Made by a program: the position numbers and the translations under genes
Shown here: one piece after another, positions 6,669-14,907 of the stretch
Layout of the letters: each line of letters begins with the position of its first letter
Numbering within the stretch: the first letter of the stretch is position 1
From: Spirochaetia bacterium
Lineage (GTDB): Bacteria > Spirochaetota > Spirochaetia > Treponematales > Treponemataceae
Direction: 5' to 3'
Assembly (NCBI GenBank): GCA_900769975.1
Contig: CAAGIR010000048.1
Coordinates: 1-46,748, forward strand
DNA: 46,748 nt
Notes under the pieces: model-generated
Databases searched by the model: none
Seen by the model: only the letters and a program-made list of their open reading frames with translations
What the model was told of the DNA's origin: nothing

Positions 6669-8147
6669 ATGGGTAACAATTATTTTAACTCAATTCCTTG
6701 GCGTGAAGCTCGTTTGCAGCTTGGTCATTGTCGTTCTATGGCAAAAGAAGAATTTGCTGATGGTGTAAATGCCCTTAAAGGTAAAAAAATTGTAATTGTT
6801 GGTTGTGGTGCGCAGGGTTTGAACCAGGGTATGTGTTTGCGTGATTCTGGTCTTGATGTAAGTTATGCTTTGCGTGAAAGTGCTATTGCTGAAAAACGTC
6901 AGTCTTATAAAAATGCTGTTGAAAACGGTTTTAAAGTGGGTACTTATGCAGAAATGATTCCAACTGCTGACCTTGTGGGTAATTTGACTCCTGATAAACA
7001 GCACACTCCTGTAATTAACGAAGTTCAGAAACTTATGAAAAAAGGTGCGGCTCTTTGGTATAGTCATGGTTTTAATATGATTGAAGAAGGTATGCAGATT
7101 CGTCCTGATATTACTGTTGTGATGTGTGCACCAAAAGGTCCTGGTACTGAAGTTTATCATGAATTTGAACGTGGTTTTGGTGTTCCTGATTTAATTGCTG
7201 TACATCCTGAAAATGATCCTGAAGGAAAAGGTTGGGCTATTGCCAAGGCTCTTGCTGTGGGCATGGGCGGTTCTAAGGCTGGTGTTTTGGAATCTAGTTT
7301 TGTGGCTGAAGTTAAATCTGATCTTATGGGCGAGCAGACTATTTTGTGCGGTATGTTGCAGGCTGGTACTATTGTTTGTTATGACAAGATGGTTAGCGAA
7401 GGTATTTCTGCTGAATATGCTACTAAATTTTTGATGCATGGCTGGAATGTTATTTGTGAAGCGCTGAAATGGGGCGGAATTACTAACATGATGGACAGAC
7501 TTTCTAATCCTGCTAAAATTAAGGCAAATGAACTTTCTAAACAAATAAAATCTTTGCTTGCTCCTTTGTATCAAAAACATATGGATGATATTATTTCTGG
7601 TGAATTTTCTAGCACTATGATGAAAGACTGGGCTAATAAAGATACTAATCTTTTGACTTGGCGTGAAGAAACTGGAAAACTTGCTTTTGAATCTACTAAA
7701 GAAAGTGATGAAGATATTTCTGAGCAGGAATTCTTTGACAAAGGTATTTTGATGGTTGCTATGGTTAAAGCTGGGTGTGAACTTGCTTTTGAAACTATGG
7801 TTGATGCTGGAATTAAGGAAGAATCGGCTTATTATGAATCTTTGCATGAAGTTCCGTTAATTGCTAACCTTATTGATAGAAAACGTCTGTATGAAATGAA
7901 TCGCGTTATTTCTGATACTGCTGAATACGGTTGTTATTTGTTTGCTCGTGTTGCCGCTCCTATGATGGCAAAAGATTTAATGCCTAATCTTCATACTGAT
8001 GTTATTGGTAAAGGTTTGGATTGTAAAGATTGTGCTGTAAGCAATGGAGAACTTGTTTCTGTTAATGCTGAAATTAGAAATCATCCTATTGAAGTGGTTG
8101 GTCGTAAATTGCGTGCTTATATGACTGCAATGAAACCTGTCCTTTAA
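6669..8147 (+). CDS. ilvC: Ketol-acid reductoisomerase, class II (long form)
   Basis: This enzyme converts acetolactate or acetohydroxybutyrate to the dihydroxy acids of valine, leucine and isoleucine synthesis, using NADPH and Mg2+ in the cytoplasm. At 492 residues it is the long, E. coli-type class II form with a duplicated C-terminal knotted domain. The Rossmann motif GCGAQGLNQG is at residues 45-54, and metal-site segments such as ESSFVAEVKSDLMGEQ are intact. AGAGG lies nine bases before the ATG. It stands alone, with no other ilv or leu gene in the window. Its sense strand is rich in T and G (many GGT, GCT, TTT codons), unlike the A-rich sense strands of the other plus-strand genes, which may point to a different replication-strand history or transfer. 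Confidence 0.97.
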   Translation: MGNNYFNSIPWREARLQLGHCRSMAKEEFADGVNALKGKKIVIVGCGAQGLNQGMCLRDSGLDVSYALRESAIAEKRQSYKNAVENGFKVGTYAEMIPTADLVGNLTPDKQHTPVINEVQKLMKKGAALWYSHGFNMIEEGMQIRPDITVVMCAPKGPGTEVYHEFERGFGVPDLIAVHPENDPEGKGWAIAKALAVGMGGSKAGVLESSFVAEVKSDLMGEQTILCGMLQAGTIVCYDKMVSEGISAEYATKFLMHGWNVICEALKWGGITNMMDRLSNPAKIKANELSKQIKSLLAPLYQKHMDDIISGEFSSTMMKDWANKDTNLLTWREETGKLAFESTKESDEDISEQEFFDKGILMVAMVKAGCELAFETMVDAGIKEESAYYESLHEVPLIANLIDRKRLYEMNRVISDTAEYGCYLFARVAAPMMAKDLMPNLHTDVIGKGLDCKDCAVSNGELVSVNAEIRNHPIEVVGRKLRAYMTAMKPVL

Positions 8148-8190
8148 TTTTTTGCGGATTATTTCTAAAATATTCTAAAAAATGTAATGT

Positions 8191-8226
8191 GCCATTGGTG
8201 GATTTTTCTACCAATGGCTTTTTTAA
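8191..8226 (+). terminator. Rho-independent terminator of ilvC
   Basis: GCCATTGGT (8191-8199) pairs with ACCAATGGC (8210-8218) around a short loop, followed by a run of T. It lies 43 bases after the ilvC stop. Confidence 0.88.
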
Positions 8227-8274
8227 TTGTTTTCCGATGATGATAACTGGCGGATATAACTGATAATAGAAAAA

Positions 8275-11085
8275 TTACAATATGGAATCTACGAGTGATT
8301 TAAAATCTTTGTCTTGTGATACGTTTTTATAATCTGTCTGTTTTGATATGATGTAAATTCCGTCTTCCTGGACTATTGCATCCTGCGGGATTTCGGCAGC
8401 ATCGAGCATGGGTGTTTCCTGTGACAGATTTTCTGCAAACTGCGTCATAGAATAATAAAACAGTTCATCTGATGCTGGCACTTCTTCTATGAGTTCTTCG
8501 ACCTGCGAGGATTGGATTGAAGGGGATGAGACACTTGGTTCTGTTTGTGCACCAAGTTCTGTTTGGACACCAAGTTCTGGGGAGTCACCTTGTTGTAACA
8601 TTTGCACACCAAGTGCTGTTTGCGCACCAAGTTCTGGGGAGTCACCTTGTTGTAACATTTGGTCACCTTGTTCTGTTTGGTCACCAAGAGGGGCTGGAGT
8701 TTCTGCATTGTCTGTCCAAGATTTTTCAATTGGATATAATTTGAAATCTATAGGGACAATATCATTTTTCACTACAACACCAGAACCGAGACATATTTCT
8801 TCTGCAAAAATATTATCAACTGTTGCGAAATCTTCGGAAGAAAAATACGTTTCATTTGTCGGAGAGAAAACATAATGTGGTTGACTGTTCAAAAAAGCAG
8901 AATCAAGAAGCTTTTGAAAAGTTAAAGGTTCTTTAAAAGGCCGAATTGACGCAACGTCTTCCAAAGGCACCAAATCCACCACCTCAAAATCACCTAGTTC
9001 TTCCAGCTCGCCAGCGTCACTCAACTCTTCTGCATCGCCCAGTTCTCCAAGCTCGCCAGCGCCTTCCAACTCTTCAGCATCGTCTAGTTCTCCAGGTTCG
9101 CCAGCGTCACTCAACTCTTCTGCGTCACCTAATTCTCCAGGTTCGCCAGCATCTTCCAACTCTTCAGCATCGTCTAGTTCTCCAGGTTCGCCAGCATCTT
9201 CCAACTCTTCAGCATCGTCTAGTTCTCCAGGTTCGCCAGCGTCACTCAACTCTTCTGCATCGCCTAGTTCTTCCAGCTCGCCAGCGTCACTCAATTCTTC
9301 TGCATCACCTAATTCTCCAGGTTCGCCAGCATCTTCCAACTCTTCTGCGTCTCCTAGTTCTCCAAGCTCGCCAGCGTCACTCAACTCTTCTGCGTCTCCT
9401 AGTTCTTCCAGCTCGCCAGCGTCACTCAACTCTTCAGCATTGCCAAGTTCTTCCAGCTCGCCAGCATCACTCAACTCTTCAGCATCGCCCAGTTCTTCCA
9501 GTTCGCCAGCGTCACTCAACTCTTCTGCATTGCCAAGTTCTTCCAGCTCGCCAGCGTCACTCAACTCTTCAGCATCGCCCAGTTCTTCCAGTTCGCCAGC
9601 GTCACTCAATTCTTCTGCGTCGCCAAGTTCTTCCAGCTCGCCAGCGTCACTCAACTCTTCTGAGTCTCCTAGTTCTTGCAAATTTGCAGCCGCACGGGCT
9701 TTTACTGGAGTATTTTGCAAAACTTCTTTTAAAAGTGTGCGAATTTCTTCTATTAATTCTGTTGAAACTTGCAGCTGCTGTGACTGCGAATTTGCTGCAC
9801 TTTTATTTTCAGAAACTGTTTCTTGATTTTGAAGTTGAGTCTGGAAAAGTGCAAAAATTTCGTCCCAATTCTTTTTGAGGAGCTTGTTTATTTTAATTTG
9901 TTTTTTCTTTGATGTAATATGCAGGCTTTTCAGAATTTCTCTAGAAAAGTCATTTTTACGGCTTTCCAATTTTTTCGACAGATTTTCCAGATTTATTTTT
10001 TCTCCAGATTCAAAACAGTCTTGAATTATTCCTAGTTGAATTTTTTTGACTTTCTTTTTTAAAACTGTCATGGAATCACGTTTTAAACTGAAAACCAGAA
10101 AAAGCACAAGAAAAAGCGAAATAAAAATACAAAGATAAATCACAAGCCGCAATTCTTTTGAAATCTCAAAAAACGCATTTTTATAAACTCCCAAAACCCG
10201 AATAATTCCACCATTTGTATCAGACAACGCCACCCAAAAATCATCTTTTTTTTCGGAAAAAGTCACCTGCACTAGTTTTTGTGGAATTTTATTTTCTGTA
10301 ATCTGTGGATTTTTATTCCAGAAGTCTATAATCGTATTTTTAAAATTACTTTTTTCTGAATCAGGAACACCTTGGACAAGACCGCCTGTTAAATCAGAAT
10401 CGGCAAATAATGTTAATCTATAATTCTGTTCAAACTGATTTTTTTCCATTAAATCAGACTGTAAATCATCAAAATTAAAATAAAAAAGGGCATATCCTGA
10501 AAAAATATTTTCTGTATAATTCGACGGAACAGAAACCAGAATGCGGGAACGTAAATCATCAAAAAGAATTTTAGGTTTTTCACTGCTGCAAATCTTTTCC
10601 AAATCAGAAAAAGAAATTTCATCTGTCGTTTTACAAACATCCTGATAATTTTTGTAAGTTTTTGTTACACCTTTCTGCTGCAAAACATCAGTTTCATCAA
10701 AAGTCGAAAAATGAACTTTTGTTCCATTCTTATCTATTATTCTGATACCATTTAGGCCTTGATATTTCTTGAAAAGTGACTCCGTTGCCGTTCTTCGCCC
10801 CGCAACATTAAATTCAGAAGGATTTTGGTCATAAAAACTGCGTACAGATGCCAAATTTACCCAAGAATCAGCATCTTTACTAACAGAATCGAGAAAATCA
10901 TTAAAATAATCATTGTAGTTTTGAGATATTTGATTAAGTTCTACTGTACTTTCTTGAATTCTCGCCTGTTTATAAAATTTTGCTTCCAAATTTTCAAAAA
11001 CAAAAGAATTGAAAACAAGCAGAAATGCAGAAAAAAGTAAAAGCGTCGTCAATAAACTCAAAGCAATTTTCTGGCCAGTTGTCAT
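8275..11085 (-). CDS. Two-TM sensor-like membrane protein with fifteen 15-residue acidic repeats
   Basis: This is a 936-residue protein of unknown function. A membrane helix near residues 5-28 and a second near 320-345 (LVIYLCIFISLFLVLFLVF) enclose about 290 residues of extracytoplasmic sequence resembling a sensory domain. A basic, coiled-coil-like cytoplasmic segment follows. Then come fifteen tandem copies of a 15-residue unit (LGDAEELSDAGELEE with small changes), about residues 468-700. A conserved-looking domain (FQKLLDSAFLN...PHYVFSPTNETYF), a shorter Gln-rich repeat and a final helical end complete it. I start at ATG 11085, preceded by AAGG, rather than at the TTG 13 codons upstream. 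It has no kinase or cyclase motif; a scaffold or polar organiser is possible. Confidence 0.75.
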   Translation of the reverse strand: MTTGQKIALSLLTTLLLFSAFLLVFNSFVFENLEAKFYKQARIQESTVELNQISQNYNDYFNDFLDSVSKDADSWVNLASVRSFYDQNPSEFNVAGRRTATESLFKKYQGLNGIRIIDKNGTKVHFSTFDETDVLQQKGVTKTYKNYQDVCKTTDEISFSDLEKICSSEKPKILFDDLRSRILVSVPSNYTENIFSGYALFYFNFDDLQSDLMEKNQFEQNYRLTLFADSDLTGGLVQGVPDSEKSNFKNTIIDFWNKNPQITENKIPQKLVQVTFSEKKDDFWVALSDTNGGIIRVLGVYKNAFFEISKELRLVIYLCIFISLFLVLFLVFSLKRDSMTVLKKKVKKIQLGIIQDCFESGEKINLENLSKKLESRKNDFSREILKSLHITSKKKQIKINKLLKKNWDEIFALFQTQLQNQETVSENKSAANSQSQQLQVSTELIEEIRTLLKEVLQNTPVKARAAANLQELGDSEELSDAGELEELGDAEELSDAGELEELGDAEELSDAGELEELGNAEELSDAGELEELGDAEELSDAGELEELGNAEELSDAGELEELGDAEELSDAGELGELGDAEELEDAGEPGELGDAEELSDAGELEELGDAEELSDAGEPGELDDAEELEDAGEPGELDDAEELEDAGEPGELGDAEELSDAGEPGELDDAEELEGAGELGELGDAEELSDAGELEELGDFEVVDLVPLEDVASIRPFKEPLTFQKLLDSAFLNSQPHYVFSPTNETYFSSEDFATVDNIFAEEICLGSGVVVKNDIVPIDFKLYPIEKSWTDNAETPAPLGDQTEQGDQMLQQGDSPELGAQTALGVQMLQQGDSPELGVQTELGAQTEPSVSSPSIQSSQVEELIEEVPASDELFYYSMTQFAENLSQETPMLDAAEIPQDAIVQEDGIYIISKQTDYKNVSQDKDFKSLVDSIL
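8569..8661 (-). repeat. 57-bp direct repeat in the Gln-rich segment of the repeat protein
   Basis: A 36-base block at 8569-8604 recurs without change at 8626-8661, a 57-bp period coding a 19-residue unit (LQQGDSPELG core). Partial copies flank it. Copy-number change would keep the reading frame. Confidence 0.85.
8992..9677 (-). repeat. Coding minisatellite, fifteen 45-bp units
   Basis: About 15 units of 45 bp encode the acidic repeat of the two-TM protein. Units fall into variants (ELSDAG or ELEDAG; ELEE, ELGE or EPGE; LGDA, LGNA or LDDA) arranged in a patchy order that suggests recombination between units. The unit is a multiple of three, so gain or loss keeps the frame. Long open frames on the opposite strand here are a side effect of the repeat. 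Confidence 0.95.
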
Positions 11086-11196
11086 TTTTACCCTTAGATT
11101 ATCGGTATTTTTGATTGTTTTCAATATCCTATTTACAATAAAAATTTTATTTTTATAGATTTTGACAATAATTTGCTATATAATCCAAATGAATTT

Positions 11197-11754
11197 ATGA
11201 CCAAATCAGATTTGAGAAATGAAATTAAATTAATCCTTCAATCGCACAAAAATGAGATGAAAAATCTTTCTGACAGAATTTGTGATGACATTTTATCTTC
11301 AGATTTTTATAAAAATGCACAGATAATTCTGGCATACATGGCCTTACCTGATGAAGTAAACCTTTTTAATGTAATTTGTGCTGCACAATCGCAACAAAAA
11401 AAGGTGTTCATTCCAAAAGTTCAGAAAAATTCCTGCGACATGGATTTTTATGAATGGAATCCGCATTTACAAACTATTACGGGAAGTTTTGGCATTCAAG
11501 AACCATCCGCAGATAATAAAAATTTTCTTTTTTCTGATTTTCCAGACAAAAACATTCTGATTTTAGTTCCAGGTCGAGCATTTACAAACGAAGGATGCAG
11601 ATTGGGACGTGGAAAAGGTTATTATGATTCTTTTTTTAATAATTCACCGATAAACAACAATTGTACTCTTGCAGGAGTATGTTTTCCTTTTCAAATTTTA
11701 CCAGATATTCCTACAGAACCGCATGATTTTAAAATGCATTTTGTCATAAAATAA
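11197..11754 (+). CDS. 5-formyltetrahydrofolate cyclo-ligase
   Basis: This cytoplasmic enzyme turns 5-formyl-THF into 5,10-methenyl-THF using ATP, which recycles folate. At 185 residues it has normal length. The family signatures are present: an N-terminal KSDLRNEIK segment, AYMALPDEVN near residues 47-56, and the phosphate-binding GCRLGRGKGYYDSF motif near 138-151. I choose the ATG at 11197, not the TTG eight codons upstream, because the family alignment begins with M(T/K)K..LR. No clear Shine-Dalgarno sequence is seen; TATAAT lies 12 bases before the ATG. It converges on the gene at 11796-13484. Confidence 0.9.
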   Translation: MTKSDLRNEIKLILQSHKNEMKNLSDRICDDILSSDFYKNAQIILAYMALPDEVNLFNVICAAQSQQKKVFIPKVQKNSCDMDFYEWNPHLQTITGSFGIQEPSADNKNFLFSDFPDKNILILVPGRAFTNEGCRLGRGKGYYDSFFNNSPINNNCTLAGVCFPFQILPDIPTEPHDFKMHFVIK

Positions 11755-11795
11755 AGGTTTTCATTTTTGCATTTTTATCACAAACTTATAACAAA

Positions 11796-13484
11796 TTAAT
11801 ATCCGTCTGACATTTCACGATTTGCATCTTTTCTGCACAAATCATCATACACAAGAGAACGCTTACGCAAGTCTTCTTTCAATTCTTTTGGGAAAGGCAT
11901 ATTTCTCCAGAAAATTCCACGAACTTCTTTATCAAGACGCTGAACACCATTTGATTCTTTTGTCATCCAAAGAATATAATCTTCTATAAAGAATTCTTTT
12001 AAATCGCCTTTTACTTTTAACTGTTCCATATGCTGATAGTATTGTCCGGTTAATCCTTCTTCCATCCAATAATAAGATGCTTTTTCCTTTGCCACTTGCC
12101 ATCGCAAATCTGCCAGCGCAGTTAAAACCGCAATTTTTAAATCTTTTGGATACATAGGGATAACTATTCGGCCACGACTTGTAACTCTGTTATATCGGTC
12201 AAAAGGTTCCCAGCAAAAACCTCTGTCACCATAAGTCGGAACAAGCAGAATATACGGAACAATTCGGTGAGGTACATTTTTATGAATTCGGCAGAAAACT
12301 CCAGGATCCACCGATTCTACCCAGCGTAAAATTTCAATTACATTTTCACGTGTTCCTGTTCCTTTTTCTGTACAATGATAGAATTCCCTTGTAAAAATTG
12401 GAAATTGGTTTCCACGTCGTCCTACTGTCATTTTTGACATCTGACGCACTGTTTCAAATTCGATTTTCAATGCTTCTGAATCATGCTGAATAATTTTTTC
12501 GCCACCATTTGCATCTATTTTATTGTTCAGACTGTCACAAACATTTTTGGCTTCTTTATAATCTTCAAGAACTTTTGCATATTCCTTATCATTTTTCGAA
12601 TATCTGCGCAAAAGTTCTGTAAGTTCTACCAAAATTTTCCTTTGCATTTCTGATAAAGATTCTGTGTGAGGTTCAAAACCGATAATCTGGGAATGTCTGA
12701 ATAAATCTTCTATACGATTTTTAATTTCCACCTCAATCATATTTCGTTCATTTTCTTTTATGCCTAGAATATTTTCTACACTTTGCAGTTTTCCAGAATT
12801 TTTTGACTGTAATTGTAATAATCTTGACTGTTCTACAGATGCAATCTGTTCGGCAGACATATTTGCTGTTCTTGGCTGAACTTTTTCATCTGTTGCAGAA
12901 TTTGACATTCGCCCGGAAGCAATTTCCTTAAACCATTCATCAACGTACAGTATCGGTTCCTGCGGTTTATTTTCTATAAAAATTCGTGAAAAAAAGTCTT
13001 TTGTTTCTGATTTAAACAAAGAAGGAAGCAAAACACCGTAACGCACAAGCATTTTTTTTGGAAGCGGAACATTCGGGTCTGTCATTTTATTAATCATTCC
13101 CCGCAACAGTTCCCAGTAAGGTGTAATTATTTGCTGTCGGAACAAAGCCCTGTCTTTTGGATCTTTTGTCGTCAGATATTTTGAAAGCAGCTGATGAACT
13201 CGCTGTGCATATTCATTTTCACCAGTAAGTGCTGTTTTATAATATGATGTATCGTCAAAAACAGGATTTGGAGTCGGATTTGTAAATTCGGTTATTTCTT
13301 CAAATTCTTTTTGTGTAAGATTTACTTCATGTATTGATTGTTTCTTTTTAATAAGCAAATCTTCTTCAGAAACTTCAAATAAAGTCTTTTTTTTGAATTG
13401 AGTTTCATCATCTAGGGCAGGTAAATCATCAATCTGTTCCACATTATCTAATAAAGCCGCAATTTCAGGATCAAGTTCATCCAT
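11796..13484 (-). CDS. Conserved-looking hypothetical cytoplasmic protein
   Basis: This 562-residue protein has no signal peptide or membrane segment. It starts with an acidic stretch (MDELDPEIAALLDNVEQIDDLP), passes through helical regions with coiled-coil potential near residues 250-340, and ends with a compact, Trp- and Tyr-rich part (REFYHCTEKGTGTRENVIEILRWVES, WMTKESNGVQRLDKEVRGIFWRN). GGGAGG eight bases before the ATG fixes the start. I do not recognise a domain; it may be a spirochaete-specific protein. It stands as a single gene, with an AT-rich gap upstream that includes short GAATTCTTTT repeats. Confidence 0.75.
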   Translation of the reverse strand: MDELDPEIAALLDNVEQIDDLPALDDETQFKKKTLFEVSEEDLLIKKKQSIHEVNLTQKEFEEITEFTNPTPNPVFDDTSYYKTALTGENEYAQRVHQLLSKYLTTKDPKDRALFRQQIITPYWELLRGMINKMTDPNVPLPKKMLVRYGVLLPSLFKSETKDFFSRIFIENKPQEPILYVDEWFKEIASGRMSNSATDEKVQPRTANMSAEQIASVEQSRLLQLQSKNSGKLQSVENILGIKENERNMIEVEIKNRIEDLFRHSQIIGFEPHTESLSEMQRKILVELTELLRRYSKNDKEYAKVLEDYKEAKNVCDSLNNKIDANGGEKIIQHDSEALKIEFETVRQMSKMTVGRRGNQFPIFTREFYHCTEKGTGTRENVIEILRWVESVDPGVFCRIHKNVPHRIVPYILLVPTYGDRGFCWEPFDRYNRVTSRGRIVIPMYPKDLKIAVLTALADLRWQVAKEKASYYWMEEGLTGQYYQHMEQLKVKGDLKEFFIEDYILWMTKESNGVQRLDKEVRGIFWRNMPFPKELKEDLRKRSLVYDDLCRKDANREMSDGY

Positions 13485-13708
13485 ATTTTCTACCTCCCGG
13501 AATTATTCACATCGCAAAAGCTAAATTAAAATTAAACTTTTACATCATTTCATTCAATTTTTTGATAATTTTTACTTTTTAATGTAAACTAATTACATTA
13601 ATTAATAGTTAACAAATTCATTATAAATGATATTTTTTTTTATGTCGAATTCTTTTGAATTCTTTTGTACCTTCTTTTGTACTCTTTATATTATTTTAAA
13701 TCATCTTT

Positions 13709-14485
13709 TTATGTTTTTCGTTTGACTACAATATAATCTGTATATCCTTTTTCTTTTAATTTCTTTTCTATTTTTGACATTTCCTGTGCAGGAACGGCTT
13801 TTAGCACAACGCGTGTAATATTATCTTTTGTTTGATAAACAATGTTTTCAAACCCTTCATCATAAAGTTTTTGTGCCGCCCTTTTTGCATTATACTTATT
13901 CGAAAATGAAGCAATTCTTATATCCCAAAAAGTTCCCGCCTCATATTGCACTTTTGTTTCTTTTTTATTTGATTGTGCTGTATATTTTGAAAAATCAGGC
14001 ACATAATATTGTTTTCCTGTTTTTTGCTGCATAATTTGACACGCTTTTTCTGCTGTCTGACGGCTTAATTTTGTATCTTCGCCAAGATTGACAATTTCAA
14101 TCCTAACTGTTGCCGTTCCTGTTTTTATCATATTAAGTTTATGCGCCGCCGCTTTTGACAAATCTATTTCACGACTTTCCACAAACGGCCCTCTGTCATT
14201 TACCCGAACAACAACGTTTAAATTATTTGCCAGATTGGTAACTTTTATAAGCGTATTAAACGGCAAGAATTTGTTCGCACATGTCAGATCATTCATATCA
14301 AACAATTCACCGCTTGAAGTTTTTTTACCATGAAAATCTTCAGCATAAAACGAAGCAACCGCTTTTTCTTTATATACCTGCGTCACTTGGGAAAAAACAA
14401 AACTCTGCGAAGAAAATATCATAAATATAAAGAGAAAAAATCTACACGTCAAAAAACTTTTCTTCATTTTTTTATTGTCTTTCAT
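13709..14485 (-). CDS. RlpA-family septal lipoprotein-like protein with SPOR domain
   Basis: This 258-residue exported protein has a signal peptide (to about residue 32, SSQSFVFS), a double-psi beta-barrel (about 40-135, AVASFYAEDFHGKKTSSGELFDMNDLTCANKFLPF with VVRVNDRGPF) and a C-terminal SPOR domain (about 185-256, FWDIRIASFSNKYNAKRAAQKLYDEGF). RlpA proteins sit in the envelope; some cleave naked glycan strands, and the SPOR domain targets them to denuded peptidoglycan at division sites. The Asp and His pattern near VNDRGPF is partly kept, so activity is not assured. It has no lipobox cysteine, unlike classical RlpA. A weak promoter (GATAAT) ends six bases before the ATG with no Shine-Dalgarno sequence. 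It is divergent from the tRNA gene. Confidence 0.85.
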   Translation of the reverse strand: MKDNKKMKKSFLTCRFFLFIFMIFSSQSFVFSQVTQVYKEKAVASFYAEDFHGKKTSSGELFDMNDLTCANKFLPFNTLIKVTNLANNLNVVVRVNDRGPFVESREIDLSKAAAHKLNMIKTGTATVRIEIVNLGEDTKLSRQTAEKACQIMQQKTGKQYYVPDFSKYTAQSNKKETKVQYEAGTFWDIRIASFSNKYNAKRAAQKLYDEGFENIVYQTKDNITRVVLKAVPAQEMSKIEKKLKEKGYTDYIVVKRKT

Positions 14486-14647
14486 ATTTGGATTATCGGA
14501 TTTTTTTTATAAACTTGTAACAAAATGATTTGAAATGTTTTGAAAAATAATTTGAATAATAATTTTAAACTTGCAAAAAAAATATTAAAAACGCACAAAA
14601 AAAATGGCACAAAAACTAAAAAAAGTTCACAAAAGCTGTAAAAGGTG

Positions 14648-14676
14648 TTGAAGAAAAACGCAAAATATTATATATT
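14648..14676 (+). promoter_or_regulatory. Promoter of tRNA-Ala
   Basis: TTGAAG (14648-14653), a 17-bp spacer and TATATT (14671-14676), 13 bases before the mature tRNA 5' end. Confidence 0.7.
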
Positions 14677-14689
14677 ATTTTAAAAGCTT

Positions 14690-14763
14690 GGGGAATTAGC
14701 TCAGCTGGCTAGAGCATCGGCTTTGCAAGCCGAGGGTCAGGGGTTCGAACCCCCTATTCTCCA
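14690..14763 (+). tRNA. tRNA-Ala (anticodon UGC)
   Basis: A 74-base cloverleaf: acceptor GGGGAAT pairs with ATTCTCC, including the G3-U70 wobble that marks tRNA-Ala. D stem GCTC/GAGC, anticodon stem TCGGC/GCCGA with loop TTTGCAA (anticodon TGC), and T arm AGGGG-TTCGAAC-CCCCT are all complete. Discriminator A is at 14763. CCA is not encoded (CAA follows), so it must be added after transcription. I see no other tRNA in the window. Confidence 0.97.
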
Positions 14764-14837
14764 CAAGACTTTTCTTTCTATTCATAATTAAATCCTTTAC
14801 ATTTCTAGTTACAACTTTCATTTTCCAAAATAATTGT

Positions 14838-14866
14838 TTGATTTTTTTTAATTTTGGGATTATCAT
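14838..14866 (+). promoter_or_regulatory. Promoter of the LacI-type regulator, with a possible operator just downstream
   Basis: TTGATT (14838-14843), a 17-bp spacer and TATCAT (14861-14866). An AACGTT centre at 14876-14881 with partial symmetry (CAACGTTTTC) lies at the expected transcription start and resembles LacI-family operators, which suggests self-control. Confidence 0.5.
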
Positions 14867-14907
14867 TATTACTACAACGTTTTCAAAAAAATCACAGGAA
14901 ATTAATA

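Noticed and set aside
6690..7847. Two minus-strand open frames opposite ilvC
   Set aside because: They are antisense to a fully conserved enzyme, and their composition follows from the codon bias of ilvC.
8946..9878. Long open frame on the plus strand, rich in Gln, Arg, His and Leu
   Set aside because: It is the reverse complement of the 45-bp coding repeats; a repeat without stops on one strand easily lacks them on the other. No ribosome site, and the minus-strand protein has membrane and domain structure.
11162..11184. TTGACA with TATAAT before the 5-formyl-THF cyclo-ligase gene
   Set aside because: The spacer is only 11 bases, too short for sigma70. TATAAT may be real, but this -35 box is not its partner.
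13485..13708. Possible small gene between 13485 and 13708
   Set aside because: Sequence is very AT-rich with short GAATTCTTTT repeats; no frame has both a ribosome site and reasonable length.
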